In this document: one piece after another, positions 16,233 to 27,100 of the stretch
How positions within the stretch are numbered: the stretch's first letter is position 1
Layout of the letters: each line of letters opens with the position of its first letter
Source of the DNA: DALYDD01 sp031973395
Lineage (GTDB): Bacteria > Patescibacteriota > Minisyncoccia > Phycocordibacterales > CAIZLB01
Direction of reading: 5' to 3'
DNA length: 64,000 nt
Assembly (NCBI GenBank): GCA_031973395.1
Contig: DALYDD010000004.1
Coordinates: 5,172-69,171 of the forward strand
Translations under genes and position numbers: made by a program
Notes under the pieces: model-generated
What the model was told of the DNA's origin: nothing
The model's input: only the letters and a program-made list of their open reading frames with translations
The model's database searches: none

Positions 16233-18559
16233 CTTTCAATAGCTATCATACCATGGCGGCTTTCATCTCGCATTGCTTTTGGAAGCAATGACCAGATTTC
16301 TTGAGTGATATGAGGCATGAATGGATGTGTGGTAAGCAAAATTTCGCGCAAAATATGCAAAAGAGTTTGTGCGCGAGAAATCGCAGCTTGTTTTTTGAGC
16401 AGAACATCTGCAGGATCCATTTGGTCAGCTTCAATTATTTTTTCCGCTTCAGTTTCTACGCCGTCTATCGCATTTGCAAAACCGGGTTTCAGGATTGGTT
16501 TACTTTCCTCGAGGATTTTGTCTGCTAAAGTGTGCCAGATATAGTGATAGAGCTCTTCTGATGCTAGGTGAATACGATATTCGTCGAGATGTCCGGAAAT
16601 ACTTGCGAGCGTATCGTGCCATTCTTTGAGGACGGCTTGATCCTGCTCTGTTGGTCCGTCGGTTGCCACGAGATAATCAGTAAGGAAGAAATTCCTATCA
16701 AACTGTACATCTTTTGCATCAGGATTTTCATCAATAGCAGAAAGAATAAATCGGGTAATATTCCAGATCTTATTTCCGAAATGTTTATAGCCTTTAATTT
16801 TGGGTTCAGAAAGGGCGAGGTCGCTTCCAGGAGTGTTTCCTGCAATTAATCCCATTCGCAAGGCGTCCGCGCCGTATTTTGCAACCATGTCGACGGGGCT
16901 CACTACATTACCCTTTGATTTAGACATTTTCTGGCCCTTTGAATCATTCACCATTCCATGGAGATAAACTGTTTTGAAAGGAATTTCTTTTTTCAAATAA
17001 AGACCAAAAATTACCATACGTGGAATCCACTTGAAAATAAGATCGCGTCCACTTTCCATAACTGTTGTTGGGTGATATGTAGCAACATCTGTATTTTCTT
17101 TATTGTGCTGATATCCCAAAGCAAGCAAGGTCCATTGTCCTGATGAGAACCAGGTATCAAATGTATCTGTCTCTTCTACTAATTCTGTATTGTCGGTTGG
17201 GCAATGAGTGAGAGAGTCGCTGTCGAGAAAGCCTGCATTGCAGAGAGGGCAAATTTTTGCTGGAATTTTAATACCCCAAACAATCTGGCGAGAAATATTC
17301 CAGTCGATGGTATTCGTCATCCAATAAGCAAAAATCTTTTCATAATTATCCGGAACAAAAGTGATTTGCTTCGATTCGACTGCTTCGAGTGCAAGCTTTG
17401 CCAGAGGTGCCATTTTTACAAACCACTGGTCCTTTATTTGAGGCTCAATCTGTTTGCCACACTTATAACAGCAATTTACATTGTGGACGTATTCTTCATC
17501 GGTTTTTACAAGAAGCCCTTTTTCCTTTAATTTCTCTACAATCAATGGGCGCGCCTTATTGATATGGAGACCAGCAAGGTCGCCAGCAATTGGTAGGAGT
17601 TTTCCCTTGAAATCAATAACTTGCTCCATGTCCAAGTTATGTCGCTTTGCAATTTCAAAGTCCACTGCATCGTGCCAAGGGGTGATGGTCATTACGCCTG
17701 TCCCGAATTCCATATCCACCGCTTCGTCTTTGATGATTGTTGCTTTGATAGGTCCATTGATCCACTCTAAATCGATTTGTTCGCCATGCTTGTACTTAGC
17801 ATATCGCTCATCATTAGGGTGCATTACTACGTATTTATCACCGAATTTTGTCTCAGGGCGAGAAGTTGCGATGACAAATGGTCCATATTGGAAATAGTAA
17901 AAAGGTTCTTTCTTTTCTTTGAATTCCGTTTCTACATCCGAGAGGGAAGTCTGATGTTCTGCGCACCAGTTGATGATTCGCTTGCCTCTGTAGACTAAAT
18001 CGTCAGCGAACATTCTTCGAAATGTTTCCTGAACTTCTGTGATGACTTCAGGGTCGAGTGTGAATTTTTCTCGAGACCAGTCACAAGAAGTTCCAAGCAT
18101 TCGAACGTCGGCCTCCATGTGCTTTTTATTTTCAATGGTGAAATCATAGATGCCTTTGTACAATTCTTCACGCGAAAGATCGAATCGTGTCTTGCCCTCT
18201 TTTTCTAATTTCTTTTCATATACAATCTGTGTCTCAAAACCGGCATGGTCGGCACCAGGAACATAAAGTGCGCGCTTACCTTGCATGCGTGCATAACGAG
18301 TAAAAATATCCTCGAGAGCCATAGTCAAAGCATGGCCCACATGAAGGCGGCCATTGGCATTTGGCGGCGGCATAATAATACAGAACGGTTCTGCGTTAGC
18401 ATCGATATATCCTTTTTCAATCAAAACATCGGGATTATAAATAGAGGTCTCGGGTGTAGCGAGTTCGAGGGCTTGGATCCGGGGCTCGGTCTCAATTGGA
18501 TCATAAGGCTTGAGAAGCTTTTCGGGGATATTGGGTTGCGAAGGCATAGTAGCGCTCAT
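16214..18559 (-). CDS. valS: Valine-tRNA ligase
   Basis: This 781-residue class I synthetase has the HIGH-type motif LHVGHAL in PPPNANGRLHVGHALTM, an editing domain, a zinc-like Cys pair set (CCYKCGKQIE and CPLCNAGF), the KMSKS motif in KGQKMSKSKGNVV and an all-helical anticodon-binding domain. It charges tRNA-Val, one of which is encoded at 43374. It is shorter than the E. coli enzyme (951) because it lacks the C-terminal coiled coil. A second ATG lies four codons downstream of the chosen start. It heads the valS-prsW-hsp20 set. Confidence 0.96.
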   Translation of the reverse strand: MSATMPSQPNIPEKLLKPYDPIETEPRIQALELATPETSIYNPDVLIEKGYIDANAEPFCIIMPPPNANGRLHVGHALTMALEDIFTRYARMQGKRALYVPGADHAGFETQIVYEKKLEKEGKTRFDLSREELYKGIYDFTIENKKHMEADVRMLGTSCDWSREKFTLDPEVITEVQETFRRMFADDLVYRGKRIINWCAEHQTSLSDVETEFKEKKEPFYYFQYGPFVIATSRPETKFGDKYVVMHPNDERYAKYKHGEQIDLEWINGPIKATIIKDEAVDMEFGTGVMTITPWHDAVDFEIAKRHNLDMEQVIDFKGKLLPIAGDLAGLHINKARPLIVEKLKEKGLLVKTDEEYVHNVNCCYKCGKQIEPQIKDQWFVKMAPLAKLALEAVESKQITFVPDNYEKIFAYWMTNTIDWNISRQIVWGIKIPAKICPLCNAGFLDSDSLTHCPTDNTELVEETDTFDTWFSSGQWTLLALGYQHNKENTDVATYHPTTVMESGRDLIFKWIPRMVIFGLYLKKEIPFKTVYLHGMVNDSKGQKMSKSKGNVVSPVDMVAKYGADALRMGLIAGNTPGSDLALSEPKIKGYKHFGNKIWNITRFILSAIDENPDAKDVQFDRNFFLTDYLVATDGPTEQDQAVLKEWHDTLASISGHLDEYRIHLASEELYHYIWHTLADKILEESKPILKPGFANAIDGVETEAEKIIEADQMDPADVLLKKQAAISRAQTLLHILREILLTTHPFMPHITQEIWSLLPKAMRDESRHGMIAIERWPHHS

Positions 18560-18644
18560 AATATCAGTTTTTTCGGCTTTTTTAAAGCTCTTCTGGAGCT
18601 CTGTTTTTTTCAGATATTTCTGTATAATTCATTGTATTAAAGAA

Positions 18645-18971
18645 ATGTCAGAGATTTCGAAAAAGCTTTCTAAAAAAACTATTCTCATAATTGTCGCTGT
18701 AATAGCAGTGGTCGCTATTATCATTTCAGCGCATTTACTATTCACAAAAAATGAAGAAGTTGCTTTCTCGATAGGAACAGAAGGTGGTGTGCAAAAAGAA
18801 AACCAGGCTGTTGTGAAAGTGGTCGAGGGAATCTCTACAATGATCAAGGGAGAATTTTCAGAAAGAGCGAAAATTATTGCAAAAGAAAAAGATCAGGAGA
18901 AAGTTATTGACTCAGACAAATCGGTAATAGAAGAATTTAATTTTATTTTTGATGAAGAGCCAAAACAATAA
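18645..18971 (+). CDS. Single-pass membrane protein, unknown function
   Basis: This 108-residue protein has a basic N-terminus, a membrane helix (TILIIVAVIAVVAIIISAHLLF, residues 12-33) and a charged, helical extracytoplasmic tail. The ATG at 18645 is chosen because it follows TATAAT (18622-18627) by about 17 nt. The open frame upstream of it overlaps valS on the other strand. The last bases overlap the frame of the following exported protein. I do not recognise the family. Confidence 0.6.
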   Translation: MSEISKKLSKKTILIIVAVIAVVAIIISAHLLFTKNEEVAFSIGTEGGVQKENQAVVKVVEGISTMIKGEFSERAKIIAKEKDQEKVIDSDKSVIEEFNFIFDEEPKQ

Positions 18972-18972
18972 T

Positions 18973-19728
18973 ATGAAATTCTCTCTGAAAAGAAATATTA
19001 AAAAAATAGTGGCTGGCGGTATTGTCTTTTGTACAATCACGGGGTTTTGTTTGCCTCATTTTGCGGCAGCACATCCAAGTGATGAGCTCCTCCATAGCTA
19101 CTGCACCAGGCTTCTGGTATTTGAGGTGCAAAATTCCAAGAAAGTCATAGATATTGAACAGGCTTATACTACGAAGGAACAGGCTCGATTTAAAGAGTTG
19201 GAAGCCATTCGGGCTCGCCAGGTTAAGCAACTCGAAGCCTTTAATGCCGGTATAAGTAAAAAAGTTGCTGATACATTGAAAGAGGCAAGAGGGACCTCAA
19301 ATGATGCCAATGAGATCGAAAAAATAACCCTGCTGGAATCAGAGGTTTCGGCTAGTCTAAAAAAACACGATCAGCAAATTAATGAAATTTTAAATATATA
19401 TCGTTCTGGAATAAATGATGCGATGGTTGCCAGAAAAGCTTCTTTTATGACGGCGAAAGTGGCCTTTAAAAGCAAGGTGGCCGAGATTCTCAAGCAAAGC
19501 CAAGTCGATTGCAAAGCTCTCACAGATGTAAAAATTATTTTTAGCAATACTACTACCAGCCTGAAGGCAGCGCACGAAGTTTTCAAGGGCAAGATTGCAC
19601 GATTGGGTACACCGACTTCTCTTTTTCAAAAACTTACATCCACTCGTGATGCAGCAATAGCTAAAGCTGATGAAGAGCTTTTTGCAGAACTAGATAAAGC
19701 CGTTGCAGATTTTAAGGCCCGAGAATAA
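18973..19728 (+). CDS. Exported helical (coiled-coil) protein, unknown function
   Basis: This protein of about 251 residues has a signal peptide (MKFSLKRNIKKIVAGGIVFCTITG ... FAAAH). A long helical domain follows with many Lys/Glu heptads and repeated A-K-V-A-type turns (FKSKVAEILKQSQVD, FKGKIARLGT). Only three cysteines are visible. ATG 18973 is chosen because it gives a canonical signal peptide; an ATG at 18949 is in frame. It sits between a small membrane protein and a HupE/UreJ-like transporter with 1 and 12 bp spacing, so the three are probably one transcript. Confidence 0.65.
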   Translation: MKFSLKRNIKKIVAGGIVFCTITGFCLPHFAAAHPSDELLHSYCTRLLVFEVQNSKKVIDIEQAYTTKEQARFKELEAIRARQVKQLEAFNAGISKKVADTLKEARGTSNDANEIEKITLLESEVSASLKKHDQQINEILNIYRSGINDAMVARKASFMTAKVAFKSKVAEILKQSQVDCKALTDVKIIFSNTTTSLKAAHEVFKGKIARLGTPTSLFQKLTSTRDAAIAKADEELFAELDKAVADFKARE

Positions 19729-19740
19729 AATAAAACGAAT

Positions 19741-20577
19741 ATGAATATATTCAATAAGAATGGCTTGAAAAAAGTAGTGCTTACAGCGTGTTTCGGTATC
19801 ATGTTTCTGACTGGGGGAGGAACTGTATATGCTCACGAGCTTTTACCAAAAGCTTTGGTGGAATATATGGAAAAGAATCCAAATGCTACGCCGGAGGAAA
19901 TCCAAGCTTATGTTCGCGATAATGCACCTGAATTTGCCGAAAAATATAAAGATAAGGAGGCGGTGGTTAAAATTCTTCGAGGTCAGAATACTAATTTTCT
20001 GGATAATGCCTGGGATTTCTTGAAACTCGGCGTGCATCATATTTTGTCGGGCCTTGATCATATTCTCTTTGTCCTCTCACTGCTTCTCGTTTTCGTTTCC
20101 GCGAGAGAAATTCTCAAATTGACACTGACATTTACCGTCGCACATAGCATTACTTTGATTTTGGCGGGCGCGAGTATTATTACACTGAGTCCTCGGATAA
20201 CAGAGCCGATTATTGCCTTATCGATTGCATATGTGGCGATTACGACCGTCTATTTAGCCCAGAAAAAAATCAGGGGCAGGAATATATTTTCTAGCGAGAA
20301 GGCCAAAATGGCTACAGTCTTTTTCTTCGGACTATTCCATGGTTTGGGTTTTGCAGGATTATTGCAAGAAGTACATGTCCCTCAAGGAAATTTTGTTTCC
20401 TCTCTGTTTTCTTTTAATATCGGAATTGAATTAGGGCAATTAATTATTGTGGCAATTGCTTTGCCGATTATCTTTTGGGCAAGAAAAAAGACTTGGCACC
20501 CTTTGATTATCAAAATAGTCGCAGCAATCATAGGATTGCTAGGAATTATCTGGGCGATTCAAAGAATTTTGGGATAA
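19741..20577 (+). CDS. HupE/UreJ-like metal transporter
   Basis: This 278-residue protein has a signal peptide, a short extracytoplasmic domain (MEKNPNATPEEIQAYVRDN...) and about six membrane helices with the HupE/UreJ_2 signatures LGVHHILSGLDHILFVLSLLLVF, FTVAHSITL, FFGLFHGLGFAGLL and FNIGIELGQL. The conserved His/Asp residues are thought to bind Ni2+ or Co2+, and HupE/UreJ proteins are nickel or cobalt permeases. No hydrogenase or urease gene is in the window. It is the last gene of the run that starts at 18645. Confidence 0.87.
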   Translation: MNIFNKNGLKKVVLTACFGIMFLTGGGTVYAHELLPKALVEYMEKNPNATPEEIQAYVRDNAPEFAEKYKDKEAVVKILRGQNTNFLDNAWDFLKLGVHHILSGLDHILFVLSLLLVFVSAREILKLTLTFTVAHSITLILAGASIITLSPRITEPIIALSIAYVAITTVYLAQKKIRGRNIFSSEKAKMATVFFFGLFHGLGFAGLLQEVHVPQGNFVSSLFSFNIGIELGQLIIVAIALPIIFWARKKTWHPLIIKIVAAIIGLLGIIWAIQRILG

Positions 20578-21108
20578 GGATTAAAGATTTCGGGCCACTC
20601 CAGGCTCTCTCGGGCCGAGATTTGTCACTTATTTTCGATATCTTTTACTTCCCGTACCGCTGCGTCAGTTCACGTTTGATTTCGTGCTCCGCTTTTTGGC
20701 GATTTCGTCCATCGAGTATTCCAATTGCCATGACACCGTAGCCAATCTCCTTGAGGTAAAGCGGTATAACAGGGAAGAGTATTTCGCTCGCAATATCTGT
20801 AAAAAACTAATCAGTTATAAGAGCGAAATATTCATAGTCAGGAAAGCTGGTCTTTTGATTCGGAAAATTTTAAACCTAAAAATTGGTCAAGATAATAAAG
20901 TGGCTCATAGGGCTATATTTTTCAAATGTTAAGACTTGAAAGGTTTGCTGGGTCAGAGGGTGAATGTTCAAGAAAATCAATACGAGGGTTGCTACTCCAA
21001 ATATAGGGGGGCGGGGTTTTTCATTCATCTCTATAATAAGAGGGATTAAGCCCTGGGGCAAGAGTGTGGTATTTTCCACAAAAGTATAGGGTGTAGGGTG
21101 TATCGTAA
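20578..21108. other. Intergenic region, about 530 bp, no convincing gene
   Basis: Short open frames occur on both strands (for example 20684-20932 +, 82 codons) but have no recognisable domain, no initiation signal and unusual composition. Local dyads such as GAGCGAAATA against TATTTCGCTC (near 20779-20830) exist. It may be the decayed remains of a gene. Confidence 0.4.
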
Positions 21109-24100
21109 TTGTCAAAAAAAAGATATAATATGTATTACATGATCCCGATTCCTGGTATGCCAGCGCCTGAACATGGGCATGGCTTCTCTGCACAAAATTT
21201 CCCCAAAAAACAATTTTCGGCAAAAAAAATAGCCGGAGTTATTTTATTTGGCTTGGTTGCTATTCTTGGTATTTTGCAAATTCATAAGCAGGTATCAGCA
21301 ATCGCAACTACCATTGCTGTCATGTCTGATGGTGGTGGGTCTACTGCGCAACAAATGATCGATGATTTGGATCAAATCCTTTTGCAAAAATTGTCCGGTT
21401 GGAATATTGATGCGGTCGGATGGAACGGAGATATTGGGTATGACACACTAGGGTCAGGTACTTCATCTGTGGCTTTTGCGGTTGGAGCTTATGACTCATC
21501 GACTGCTGGTGTGGCGGGTATTCCACTCTTCCTTGCAGAAGGTAACCATGAAGCGGAGAATGCTGCCGATGTCCTCCGGCTTAGACAAATGTATACGCGA
21601 TATCAAGGCTATGCGACAAGTTCGGTTCATGGCCCTCTAGGGTGGAACTTTTCTCAAATGCCGAATGCGTATTCTTCGACAACAAACTATGCATATGATA
21701 TCGGTGATATCCGTGTAATTGTTGTAAACCAGTATGCTGCAACTACTAGTGATGCGGTAAATACGACAGGTAGGGTTCACGAACAGGTTTTCGAATGGAT
21801 TAAGAGCGAAATTAAGAAGACAACCAAACAGCACATCGCGGTAATGGCCCATGAGCCGGCGTATCCGGTGCCTTCTCAAGTAAGCGGAAACCATATCGGC
21901 GATTCCCTTGATGCAGATCCTGCAAACCGAGATAAATTTGTAAACCTTCTTGCATCGTATGGTCAGATTAATCATTTCGTAGGTCATACACATATTGCTG
22001 ATTTGTACGAAATGAAAAACACTACTGCGGGTGTGAATGGTGATGCCCGAACAACAACGACGTCACTGGATGGAGGTATCTGGGAATTAGACTCCGGAGG
22101 ATTTGGTGATAAGGCTCCGGGTGGTGGTGGACAGCATACATATCCTGGAATCGGTTATTTGCACACAAATTCAGCTAACTGGGGAGACTATACATTGATG
22201 CTTGTATATGGAGAGGGTTCGCCTCAGTGGGCCGCTCCCACCTCGGAAACCGTAGGTATCAGCAACCTGACTAGACAAATTTTGGTAAATACATGGCAAG
22301 GTGCTGGTACAGGAACCTCATCAAATGGATTATTTGATATGAGTTATTATGTCGATTATACAGATGCTGTGGCTGCAAATCCTGACTGGTCTGCGAATAA
22401 TTCCGGAAAGTGGTGGGAGCCTGCATTTAGTACTACGACTGCAGGATGGACCAGTGGCGAGTTAGGTGTTGGGTATCGAACTGATGCTGCTGCGCCGCAG
22501 TGGATAAATAAGCCGATTGATGCTTTTGGTGGTCTTGCAACCACCACTCCGCAGGTATATAGCATCATGCAGCGAATAGTTTTCCCTGCGACCACAACCT
22601 CTTCATACGGTAATATGACTCTACACCTTGACGATGATGATGGTGTAATGGTTTGGCTCAACGGTACGCTCATTTTGAATAGTACAAATGCTTCTGTGAC
22701 CGCACCAACAACAGGAAGCGGAGCTGAATATTTTGATAAGGTGCAAACTAATACCTCAAACGGTTGGGTAGGAACATCGATTAGTCCGACATTTAGCACG
22801 GTCGATATATCTGCATTCAAAGGCTCATTGGTTAATGGGCAGAATACATTGGTGGTTTGGAATATAAACGGAGGAAGCAGTACGTCAACCGACCTAGGCG
22901 TCGCTGTTCGATTATCGATTTCAGGTGCAGTTGACGCTATTGCTCCAAATATTTCAAGTGTTGCTTCTACAACTCCCACCGTGAATACAGCAACGGTGTC
23001 TTGGACGACAAATGAATCATCTGATTCACAAGTTGAGTATGGTTTAACGAGCACCTATACGGCATCAACTACACTGGATACAAACATGGTTACAAGTCAC
23101 TCTGTAAATATTTCAGGTCTTGCAACTTCAACTACGTATCATTTCCGCGTGATATCAAAAGATGCTTCGGCTAATAGAACAAACTCTACGGATTATACAT
23201 TTACCACACCTGCGTCAACCCCGTCAGCTGCCACAACTACTTTACGAGAAGGGCAAAATGGGTATACAGGAATGACGGATACATATCTGAACGCAAGTTC
23301 TACATATACCAATAACGGGACAGCTACCACTATGCTCATTGACGGTGCTGCACCATTTGCAAACGGTTTAATGAAATGGGATGTATCGTCAATTCCAAGC
23401 AATGCCACAATTCAAAGTGTGAGCATTTCTTATAATGTAACCAATAACTCTGGGGCTAATACGTATACAATATATAAATCAACTCAGAACTGGGTAGAAA
23501 ATGAGACCAACTGGGCTTCTAGTTCAGTGTCGGTACCGTGGGGGTTACCTGGCTCACTCGATAATTCAGATGACTATGTGGACACGTCGCTCGGTACCCT
23601 TGGTACCGCGTCTATTGCTCCAGCAACATCGACATTGAATGCGGCAGGTATTGCTGTTGTTCAGGGTTGGGTTTCTGGATCTACTCCAAACCAAGGATTC
23701 TTTATTAGTAGGACTAGTACTGCAGATATTGATGGATTGCAATTTGATTCAAGTGAAGCGGCGACCGTAGGTAATCGTCCAGGGCTTACTATCGTCTACA
23801 ATCTTCCGAGTGGTCCCGATATTACGGCCCCCGTTGTATCGGCTGTTGCATCAAGTACCACTGCTTCAGCGGCAACAATTACTTGGACAACAAATGAGGC
23901 GGCCACAAGCACAATTGATTTTGGTACAACATCGGGGTATGGTACGGCATCATCTTCTGCGACTGCGACAACCTCACATAGGATTGTCATTTCTGGGCTC
24001 GCAAGCAGTACTTTGTATCATTATCGCATTAGTGTGTGGGACACATCTGGCAATTTGGCCACGACCTCTGACCTAACATTTACAACCACCGCCCCAGATA

Positions 24101-27100
24101 CGACGGCGCCGAGTATCGTTGGAAATGTTGCATCCTCTACGACTTCAAGCTCCGGGACTATTACTTGGACAACAGACGAAGCTGCTTCTTCGAGAGTTGT
24201 TTATGGTACAAGCACTGGTACATACACCGCTTCTTCGACATCTGCTACAGCTACAACTAGTCACTCCCATGTTCTCTCAGGGTTGCTTGGTTCCACACCT
24301 TATTATTTCCGAGTGGTGTCCACTGATGCGTCTTTGAATACATCAACTTCATCTGAAATGATATTTACAACTAGCGGAGGGGCAACGACGGTCTCATTGC
24401 GAGAAGGTCAGAACAGTTATTCTGGAATGGTGGATACGTATCTCGATAGTGCAGCAGTAACAACGAATCAAGGTACGAATGTGATTGTCGCGATCGATGG
24501 GTCACCTGCATTGACTGGTCTCATGAAATGGGATCTATCTTCGATACCGTCAAGCGCCACTGTCTCAGATGTAAAGCTTGTTTATAACGTCACTAATATA
24601 ACTGCAAATACATACAATATATATAGATCGCTACGCGCATGGACAGAAGGCGGTGCAACATGGAATACATACGATGGTACTAATTCGTGGGGTACTGTTG
24701 GGGGGTTAAATGCGACATCAGACTATAATTCAACGTCTCTTGGAACTGTGGGTGTAAATAGTTTGGGTCTTGCTACTACGACACTCAATGCTTCTGGAAT
24801 AACTTTGGTGCAAGGCTGGGTAGATGGATCTATTACAAATAATGGATTTACTCTACATCAATCGGCATCAACAGACAGTGTTCAATTTGATTCGAGCGAG
24901 GGTTTAACAACCGCCTTGCGTCCGGCACTTGTCGTTACTTATAGCACAGGCGGACCCGACACCACACCTCCGGTAATATCAAGTGTTGCTTCTTCGACAA
25001 CTGAAACCACTTCAACGATTACCTGGAACACTGATGAATCGGCAACGACGGCTATGGTGTACGGAACGGTTTCTGGAACACTTGGCACAGCGAGCTCTTC
25101 TGCATCAACTGGTACGACACATAGTCTGGTTTTGACGGGATTGGCTCCTGCAACTACGTATTATTTCCGAGTGGTTTCAACAGATGGTTCAGCGAATACT
25201 GCGACATCTTCCGAATTTTCATTTAGAACCGTAACACCTGAGGCTACAAGTACGGCATGGTGGAACGCATCTTGGGGTAAGCGTATACCTGTCACATTTG
25301 ATAATGTCGGACATGCAGAAAATTTAACCAACTTCCCAGTACGTGTGGTTTTGAATAGTTCGCGCATTACATACGGAGATTTCAAGGCGAATGGAGACGA
25401 TATTAGATTTGTCGATGCGGATGGTGCAACAGTTTTGCAATATGAAATAGAAAACTGGGATACTGCGAGTACTTCAAATATTTGGGTAAAGGTTCCTCAA
25501 GTCAATTCGGCTTCTTCGAATGACTTTATATATATGTATTATAACAATCCTGCTGCAAGTGCCGCAGCAACGACAACTGGGGTTTGGGATAGTAATTACA
25601 AGGGCGTATGGCACTTGGGTCAGAATCCAGCAGGTACTGCTCCGCAGATGCTCGATAGTACAATAAATGCAAAACATGCGACGACGGCCGGTTCAATGAC
25701 TGCGGATCAGCGCGTACTAGGTCAATCTGGATTTGCGGTGAATCTCACAGGTAATGATTACCTTTCAATGGGGGCGCTGGGTGCTATGGCAGGCGGACGA
25801 ACTGTAAGTATGTGGATCAATGGTAATTCTTGGACTCGAACTGATACAGGTGATAATGCCCTGTTCGCATTCAATACCTCTGCTGGTGGAAATACGGATA
25901 TTGTTCGTATCAGTACGGCAGGTTCTATTGGTCACTATAACGGAACAACGGTTGTTCCCGCTTCCAGTTCTGTGGCCATCGCAACAGGCGGATGGCACCA
26001 TATTTCGATTGTCTCTTCGAGTACGGCTAATGCCAGCTTGATTTATCAAGATGGTGTTTTGGTGGGAACAGCAGCTACTTGGGCACCGGCAGTTGGAGCA
26101 ACGGATGTATTCTTTGCGGGTCAAGAAATTGATACTACGACCGCGAGCGACTTCTTTAATGGAAAGCAAGATGAAATTCGTGTCGAGTCAGCTGCGAGAA
26201 CGGCTAAATGGATACAGGCACAATTTGAAACACAGGAAGATTCATTTATCACATATGGTTCCGCAGAAAGTGGTGCGGATACGACACCACCTGTCATTTC
26301 AAGCATTGCTTCTTCTACCGCAACCTCTACGGCTTCGATAACATGGTCAACAAATGAAGTGGCAACATCTACTGTTCAATATGGATTAACCACAAGTTAT
26401 GGATCACAAGCGACTTCAAGTGGTACAACAACGCATTCGGTATCCTTGTCCTCACTTACACCGAACACTCTTTATCATTACCGAGTTACTGCCATAGACG
26501 CATCGACCAATCTCTCGACATCAACAGATATAACATTTACCACGACCGCCATAACAGATACTACACCGCCGGTTATTTCAGATATTGCATCTTCGACGAG
26601 TACATCAACCGCCTCTATAACATGGTCAACTGACGAGGCTGCAACATCTACTGTTCAATATGGATTAACCACAAGTTATGGATCACAAGCGACTTCAAGT
26701 GGGACGAGTACACATTCAGTCTCATTGTCTAGTTTGACTCCAAATACTCTGTATCACTATCGAGTCACAGCGATTGATTCAAGTACGAATACTTCGACTT
26801 CTTCAGATCGAACATTCACGACTACGGCTTTGCCTGACACTACGGCACCTACCATAAGTGCCGTCGCTTCGACGACAGGTGTTACGACAGCGACTATTAC
26901 ATATACAACCAATGAAGCTGCAAGTTCGACGATAGACTATGGCTTAACTACTGGCTATGGATCACAAGCAACTTCAAGTGGAACCACAAGCCACTCGGTC
27001 TCATTATCTGGTCTGACATCTTCGACTCTTTATCATTACCGAATCACAGCAACAGATTCGAGCGGTAATGCCTCATCGACAACCGATCTCACGTTTACGA

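Noticed and set aside
20578..21108. Short open frames between the HupE-like gene and the giant protein (for example 20684-20932 + and 20876-21223 -).
   Set aside because: They show no domain, start signal or conserved composition, and overlap each other.
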